Shown here: one piece after another, positions 7,009 to 11,133 of the stretch
Layout: each line of letters begins with the position of its first letter
Numbering within the stretch: position 1 is the first letter of the stretch
Assembly: GCA_945874815.1 (NCBI GenBank)
Contig: CAMCIE010000022.1
Location: 1 to 11,133 of the forward strand
Length of the DNA: 11,133 bases
Direction of reading: 5' to 3'
Source of the DNA: an uncultured Bacteroidales bacterium
GTDB lineage: Bacteria > Bacteroidota > Bacteroidia > Bacteroidales > UBA932
Position numbers and translations under genes: made by a program
The notes under the pieces: generated by a model
Told to the model about the DNA's origin: nothing
Databases searched by the model: none
Seen by the model: only the letters and a program-made list of their open reading frames with translations

Positions 7009-8226
7009 ATGAAACGGGAATATATTGACCTTCTGGAATTTCAGACCAAAATGAAAGAGGGGATAGAACGCCTTTTCCCTTTCAAAGTGTGGATAAAAGC
7101 GGAAATCAGTGCAATCAAGGCCCGTCCCGGCGGCCATTGCTATCTTGAACTTTCCCAAAGCAACGACAAAGGCCTGACGGCAAAGGCTTCCGCGGCCATC
7201 TGGAGTTCCAAATACAGATTCATAGCGCCTTATTTTGAATCAGTTACGGGCAAGCAGCTATGTGAGGGCATGACTGTCCTTGTGCTTGCCCAGGCGTCTT
7301 ACAGCCCTCTTTACGGTTTCACTCTGGTGATAGAGGACATCGACCCTGAGTTCTCAGTGGGCCAGCAGGAAATGGAAAGGCAGAAGACAATCGCCAGGCT
7401 GAATGCCGAGGGACTTATGGACATGCAGAAAAGCCTTGAGGTGCCGCGTCTGCCGTACCGTCTCGCCATAATTTCGGCAGAGGATGCGGCCGGTTACAGG
7501 GATTTCATGAAACACCTTCACGAAAATGAATTCGGATTCAGTTTCCGCACTGTTCTTTTCCCTGCGCTCATGCAGGGGGCGGACTGTCCGAAATCCATAA
7601 TTCAGGCCATGGATGAGGTGCTCTCCTGCGGGGAAGACTATGATGCAGTGCTGATCTTGCGCGGGGGAGGGGCAAAACTTGACCTTGCATGCTATGATGA
7701 CTACAACCTTGCCAGCGTGATAGCCCAATTCCCTCTACCTGTCTTTACTGCAGTCGGCCATGACCAGGATTTCCACGTATGTGACATGGTGGCGAATACC
7801 TATGTGAAAACTCCGACAGCACTTGCAGGTGAGCTGATTGCGATGTATGCGGATGAAGACGCGCAACTTTCATCCTATGTTTCACGTATCAGGCTCGCTT
7901 TCAATGAAAGGATTGCTACGGTTGAAAACCGGCTAATCATGCTCAATTCCAGGATTAGGAACGGTTTCTCCATGAAATTGTCGAAAATGGAGTCGCGTGT
8001 GGAGGTCCTGAAAACCAGGATAGAATCTGCTGACCCGAGAAAAATATTGAACAGGGGATATGCCCTTGCCGTGGGCCCTGACGGAACGGTCATGAAGTCT
8101 TCCGGAGTTGTCGCCGCAGGAGATTCCATGAGTGTGATGTTCCATGACGGAATGGTCCGGTGCCATGTCGAAGCTGTTGAAAACAGGGCGGAAACCTTTG
8201 ATAATGAAGAAGATTATGGAAAATAA
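7009..8226 (+). CDS. xseA: Exodeoxyribonuclease VII large subunit
   Basis: XseA is the catalytic subunit of exonuclease VII, which degrades single-stranded DNA to oligonucleotides from either end, together with several XseB subunits. The 405-residue protein has an N-terminal OB-fold (about 1-110, with VWIKAEISAIKARPGGHCYL), then the catalytic domain: D165 in GYRDFM, R218 in RGGG (218-221), and H251 and D254 in GHDQD (250-254). The spacing of these four matches D155, R205, H238 and D241 of the E. coli enzyme as I recall it. A helical stretch (about 280-340) and a short C-terminal beta part (LNRGYALAVGPDG) follow. It is somewhat shorter than the E. coli protein (456 residues), mainly through a shorter helical region. 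The start is supported by AGGA seven bases upstream and the promoter at 6939-6968. Its 3' end overlaps xseB. Confidence 0.97.
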   Translation: MKREYIDLLEFQTKMKEGIERLFPFKVWIKAEISAIKARPGGHCYLELSQSNDKGLTAKASAAIWSSKYRFIAPYFESVTGKQLCEGMTVLVLAQASYSPLYGFTLVIEDIDPEFSVGQQEMERQKTIARLNAEGLMDMQKSLEVPRLPYRLAIISAEDAAGYRDFMKHLHENEFGFSFRTVLFPALMQGADCPKSIIQAMDEVLSCGEDYDAVLILRGGGAKLDLACYDDYNLASVIAQFPLPVFTAVGHDQDFHVCDMVANTYVKTPTALAGELIAMYADEDAQLSSYVSRIRLAFNERIATVENRLIMLNSRIRNGFSMKLSKMESRVEVLKTRIESADPRKILNRGYALAVGPDGTVMKSSGVVAAGDSMSVMFHDGMVRCHVEAVENRAETFDNEEDYGK

Positions 8227-8422
8227 GGAGAAATTTGATTATGATGCCGCCGTCGCTGAGCTTGAGGCCATAGCCATGAAGGTGGAAGACCCTCATACGG
8301 CCGTTGAAGATATGGAAAAGATGATCCGGCGTTCAGCGGAGCTTGTCCGGGCCTGTCGTGCCTACCTGCGTGGAGCCAGGGAGAAGGTCGCTGCCATGGA
8401 CAAGGAATTTGATGAAATATAA
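8204..8422 (+). CDS. xseB: Exodeoxyribonuclease VII small subunit
   Basis: XseB is the small helical partner that wraps the XseA helical region. From the ATG at 8204 it is 72 residues; an alternative ATG at 8216 would give 68. FDYDAAVAELEAIAMKVEDP followed by the amphipathic pattern AVEDMEKMIRRSAELVRACR fits the family's two-helix hairpin, and the length is typical. It overlaps the end of xseA by 23 bases in a different frame (11 if 8216 is used), which suggests translational coupling. Its own end overlaps a possible glgB start (8412). The frame is also open upstream to 8144 inside xseA, but that extension is not family-like. Confidence 0.92.
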   Translation: MKKIMENKEKFDYDAAVAELEAIAMKVEDPHTAVEDMEKMIRRSAELVRACRAYLRGAREKVAAMDKEFDEI

Positions 8423-10463
8423 TGAATTGACTAATTATATATATATGTGTGCTAAAAAGAAAAACAAAATGATTTATGACACGGATCCATGGCTCAAACC
8501 GTTTAAGGATGCCATTGATTCAAGGCATTCGAACATACTGAAAATCAAGGAGAAATTTGCCGGAGACGGGCTTCTGTCCAAGGCCGTAAACAACCATTTG
8601 TATTATGGTATGCACAACGACGGTCAGGGACACTGGATTTTCCGCGAGTGGGCTCCGAATGCTAACAAAATCTATCTCATCGGTGATTTCAACAACTGGA
8701 AACGCACGGAGGCCTATGCTCTCAAGCCGGTGGGAAACGGCAACTGGGAAATCATCCTGGACGACATTTTCCTTAATCACGGCACTCTCTACAAACTTTT
8801 CATTGAATGGCCGGGCGGAGGTGCTGAAAGGCTTCCGGCCTATGTCACAAGGGCAGTTCAGGATCCTGTGACCAAGCAGTTCTGCGCACAGGTCTGGGCT
8901 CCTGAAAAACCATATAAATGGAGACACCGCAAGCCGGGAAAACGTCCGAATCCTCTCATTTATGAGTGTCATATCGGAATGGCAACGGAAAAGGAGAAGG
9001 TGGGCACTTTCGATGAATTCCGTACAGATGTTCTTCCGAAGATAGCGGATCTGGGATATGATACCATCCAGATCATGGCCCTGCAGGAGCATCCATATTA
9101 TGGCTCTTTCGGCTATCAGGTGTCCAATTTCTTTGCACTGAGTTCCCGCTTCGGTACTCCTGAGGAGTTCAAAGCCCTTGTGGATGAGGCACATGGCTAT
9201 GGGATTGCTGTTGTGATGGACATCGTACACTCTCACTCCGTTGACAATGAGGCTGAGGGCCTTGGCAAGTTTGACGGCAAGGAAGACCTTTATTTTTATG
9301 GTGGTCATCAGGGACGTCATCCTGCCTGGGGTTCAAGGTGTTTTGACTATGGCAAGGATGAAACCAAATATTTCCTGCTTTCCAACTGCAAATTCTGGAT
9401 GGAAGAATACCATATCGACGGTTTCCGCTTCGACGGCGTGACCAGCATGCTTTACTGGGATCACGGTCTGGGCAAAGATTTCGTCGGATATGACAACTAT
9501 TTCAACAGCGGCGTGGACGAAAATGCTGTCGCATATCTTGCTCTCGCAAATATCCTCATCCATGAAATGAACAAGGATGCATTCACAATCGCCGAAGATG
9601 TGAGCGGAATGGCCGGACTTGCTGCGCCGTTTGACTGCGGTGGAGTCGGATTTGACTTCAGGATGAGCATGGGAGTGGCTGACAACTGGATCAAATGGAT
9701 CAAGGAACTCTCTGACGATCAGTGGAGCATGGGCGAGATGTGGTGGCAGCTGACCAATAAACGTGAGGATGAGAAGACTATCAGCTATGCCGAGTGCCAC
9801 GACCAGGCAATGGTGGGCGACAAGACCATCGCTTTCCGCCTGATGGATGCCCAGATGTACACTTCCATGAACAAAGACTCCAAGTCCCTTGTTGTTGACA
9901 GAGGAATAGCCCTTCATAAAATGATCAGATTGGTGACCATGGCCACCGCCGGAAACGGATATCTGACATTCATGGGAAATGAGTTCGGCCATCCTGAATG
10001 GATCGATTTCCCGAGGGAGGGGAATGGCTGGTCATACAAATATGCAAGGAGGCAGTGGTCGCTTGCTGAACCGGATTATCTGAGGTACAAATATCTCAGA
10101 AATTTCGACAAGGCAATGATAAAGTTGGAGAAAGAGACCGACCTTCTTGCCTCAAAACCAGAGCTTCTGGTACAGGACGAACAGAAAAAAATATTGATAT
10201 TCAAAAGAAATAACTGTATCTTTGCGCTCAATTTCAACCCCACATCTTCTTTCTCTGACTATGGCTTCGCAGCCCCGGCAGGCAAATATGAAGGTGTTCT
10301 TGATACGGACGCAAACGAATTTGATGGCTTCTCCAGGATAAAGAATGGTGAGGCTCATTTTACTGTGCAGGAAAAATCGCAGAACGGAAACGGGAAATAT
10401 GATTCTACTCTGTTCCTTTATCTGCCTTGCAGGACTGCGATAGTGCTCAAAAAATTGGATTGA
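8412..10463 (+). CDS. glgB: 1,4-alpha-glucan branching enzyme (GH13, eukaryote-like type)
   Basis: GlgB cuts an alpha-1,4-glucan chain and rejoins it through an alpha-1,6 bond, making branches in glycogen. From 8412 the protein is 683 residues. A CBM48-like domain (about 74-162, with WIFREWAPNANKIYLIGDFN) precedes the GH13 barrel: region I DIVHSHS (270-276), region II GFRFDG with nucleophile D341, region III IAED with acid/base E395, and region IV AECHDQ with D464. The C-terminal all-beta domain ends at IVLKKLD. Sequence such as MLYWDHGLGKDFVGYDNYF is typical of the GH13_8 group found in Bacteroidota and eukaryotes. The start is uncertain: 8412 has AGGA five bases upstream and overlaps the xseB stop, while 8445 (672 residues) and 8469 (664) are also possible and nearer the usual length of about 670. 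It is 22 bases before the debranching enzyme. Enzyme identity is very secure. Confidence 0.95.
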   Translation: MKYNELTNYIYMCAKKKNKMIYDTDPWLKPFKDAIDSRHSNILKIKEKFAGDGLLSKAVNNHLYYGMHNDGQGHWIFREWAPNANKIYLIGDFNNWKRTEAYALKPVGNGNWEIILDDIFLNHGTLYKLFIEWPGGGAERLPAYVTRAVQDPVTKQFCAQVWAPEKPYKWRHRKPGKRPNPLIYECHIGMATEKEKVGTFDEFRTDVLPKIADLGYDTIQIMALQEHPYYGSFGYQVSNFFALSSRFGTPEEFKALVDEAHGYGIAVVMDIVHSHSVDNEAEGLGKFDGKEDLYFYGGHQGRHPAWGSRCFDYGKDETKYFLLSNCKFWMEEYHIDGFRFDGVTSMLYWDHGLGKDFVGYDNYFNSGVDENAVAYLALANILIHEMNKDAFTIAEDVSGMAGLAAPFDCGGVGFDFRMSMGVADNWIKWIKELSDDQWSMGEMWWQLTNKREDEKTISYAECHDQAMVGDKTIAFRLMDAQMYTSMNKDSKSLVVDRGIALHKMIRLVTMATAGNGYLTFMGNEFGHPEWIDFPREGNGWSYKYARRQWSLAEPDYLRYKYLRNFDKAMIKLEKETDLLASKPELLVQDEQKKILIFKRNNCIFALNFNPTSSFSDYGFAAPAGKYEGVLDTDANEFDGFSRIKNGEAHFTVQEKSQNGNGKYDSTLFLYLPCRTAIVLKKLD

Positions 10464-10485
10464 TTGTAACCTAAAAATAAATAGT

Positions 10486-11121
10486 ATGGCTTTTCTTAAA
10501 TTCAACAAGTCCGAACTTGTAAACCTTGAGTACTCACTCAAACGTGAGATAATAGAGGCCAACAAGTCTGGCGCCTGCTGCAACACTTCCATAGTGACCT
10601 GCAACACAAGACGCTACCACGGGCTGCTGGCCGTCCCGGTGACTGAATTCGGAGGAGGAAAGTATATGTTGCTTTCTTCTCTGGACGAGAGTCTGGTCAT
10701 GGGAGGCAAACAGTTTAACCTTGGCATACATTGCTATGGGGATACTTATGAGCCGAGAGGACATAAGTATATCATTGACTTCGATGCCTTCCCGGTTCCG
10801 ATGGTGACATACAAGGTCGGTGGAATCATTTTCACCAAGACCATCATGATGGCTCCGGACAATGACCAGTTGCTTATCAAGTATGAACTTCTTGAGGCTC
10901 CTTCAAAAGTATCGCTTACCCTGAAGCCTTTCCTGGCTTTCAGAAGCGTCCATGGTCTTACCAGCCAGAACCCGAAGGCATATACCGGCTATGAGGATGT
11001 TGATTCGGGCGTTTCTTTCCGGCTTTATGACGGATTCCCTGACTTGAATCTCCAGATTTCAGGCAAGGCAAGTTTCAAATCTCAGCCTTACTGGTATAAC
11101 GGTATCACTTATTCCGATTAG
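10486..11121 (+). CDS. Glycogen debranching enzyme, N-terminal part, stopped early by in-frame TAG
   Basis: The 211-residue frame matches the N-terminal domain of bacterial glycogen debranching enzymes (GDE_N type, about 640-680 residues in full). It shows CNTRRYHGLL (39-48), LSSLDE (63-68), GHKYIIDFD (92-100), KPFLAFRSV (147-155), FPDL (184-187) and WYNGI (203-207). The amylo-alpha-1,6-glucosidase catalytic domain should follow but does not before TAG at 11119-11121. After the TAG, the same frame reads YSRG to the window edge. As I recall, Bacteroides relatives read WYRGIEYPKEQERGY here, so RG falls at the same distance from WY..I, with TAG in place of a Glu codon. This suggests a single-base nonsense change (for example GAG to TAG), a sequencing error or a real split; only 12 bases remain to judge. 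It would trim or remodel glycogen made with the upstream glgB product. Confidence 0.85.
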   Translation: MAFLKFNKSELVNLEYSLKREIIEANKSGACCNTSIVTCNTRRYHGLLAVPVTEFGGGKYMLLSSLDESLVMGGKQFNLGIHCYGDTYEPRGHKYIIDFDAFPVPMVTYKVGGIIFTKTIMMAPDNDQLLIKYELLEAPSKVSLTLKPFLAFRSVHGLTSQNPKAYTGYEDVDSGVSFRLYDGFPDLNLQISGKASFKSQPYWYNGITYSD

Positions 11122-11133
11122 TATAGCCGAGGT

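Noticed and set aside
8427..8447. TTGACT followed by a TATATA run before a glgB start, resembling a sigma70-type promoter.
   Set aside because: The spacing is far shorter than 16-18 bases, and Bacteroidota use a different promoter pattern, so this is likely just AT-rich sequence at the gene junction.
8520..9992. Two long minus-strand open frames (266 and 219 codons) opposite glgB.
   Set aside because: They lie opposite strongly conserved GH13 catalytic sequence, show no recognisable domain, and are explained by the codon bias of glgB.

Overview
The window looks like a chromosomal stretch from a member of the Bacteroidota, most likely order Bacteroidales. Three signs support this. Intergenic regions carry the Bacteroidota-type promoter signature TAnnTTTG, once with TTTG 20 bases upstream. 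Most starts lack a good Shine-Dalgarno sequence. The gene set includes RlmH ending EPYHHE, a DUF4783-like secreted protein, a eukaryote-like GH13 branching enzyme and a Bacteroidota-style multi-span sensor kinase. I see no mobile element, CRISPR array, tRNA or rRNA. Taxonomy below the order is not resolved.

Left part, minus strand (1-3084): rlmH is followed after 9 bases by a very long open frame that runs off the left edge. It has 867 uninterrupted codons with no stop inside the window. I read it as the sensory half of a large membrane histidine kinase, with about nine membrane spans and three extracytoplasmic sensing regions. Its catalytic core lies outside the window. A small secreted DUF4783-like protein (3166-3573, plus strand) diverges from rlmH. 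It is separated from the convergent der gene by a strong bidirectional hairpin terminator.

Middle part, minus strand (3690-6875): engB, prs and a 78-residue Cys-rich membrane protein are joined by one-base stop/start overlaps, and der follows after a 68-base leader holding competing GC hairpins. With rlmH, this puts three ribosome-assembly or ribosome-modification proteins and PRPP synthase close together.

Right part, plus strand (7009-11133): a divergent promoter region separates engB from xseA. xseA and xseB (exonuclease VII large and small subunits) overlap. xseB in turn abuts or overlaps glgB (glycogen branching enzyme), and 22 bases after glgB comes a glycogen debranching enzyme. The debranching frame is stopped by TAG at codon 212, exactly where I recall the family continuing, and the four codons left before the window edge still look like that continuation. 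This apparent nonsense codon and the large sensor protein are the two most noteworthy points. I did not find convincing evidence of a wholly new system; most of the window is housekeeping genes in an informative arrangement.
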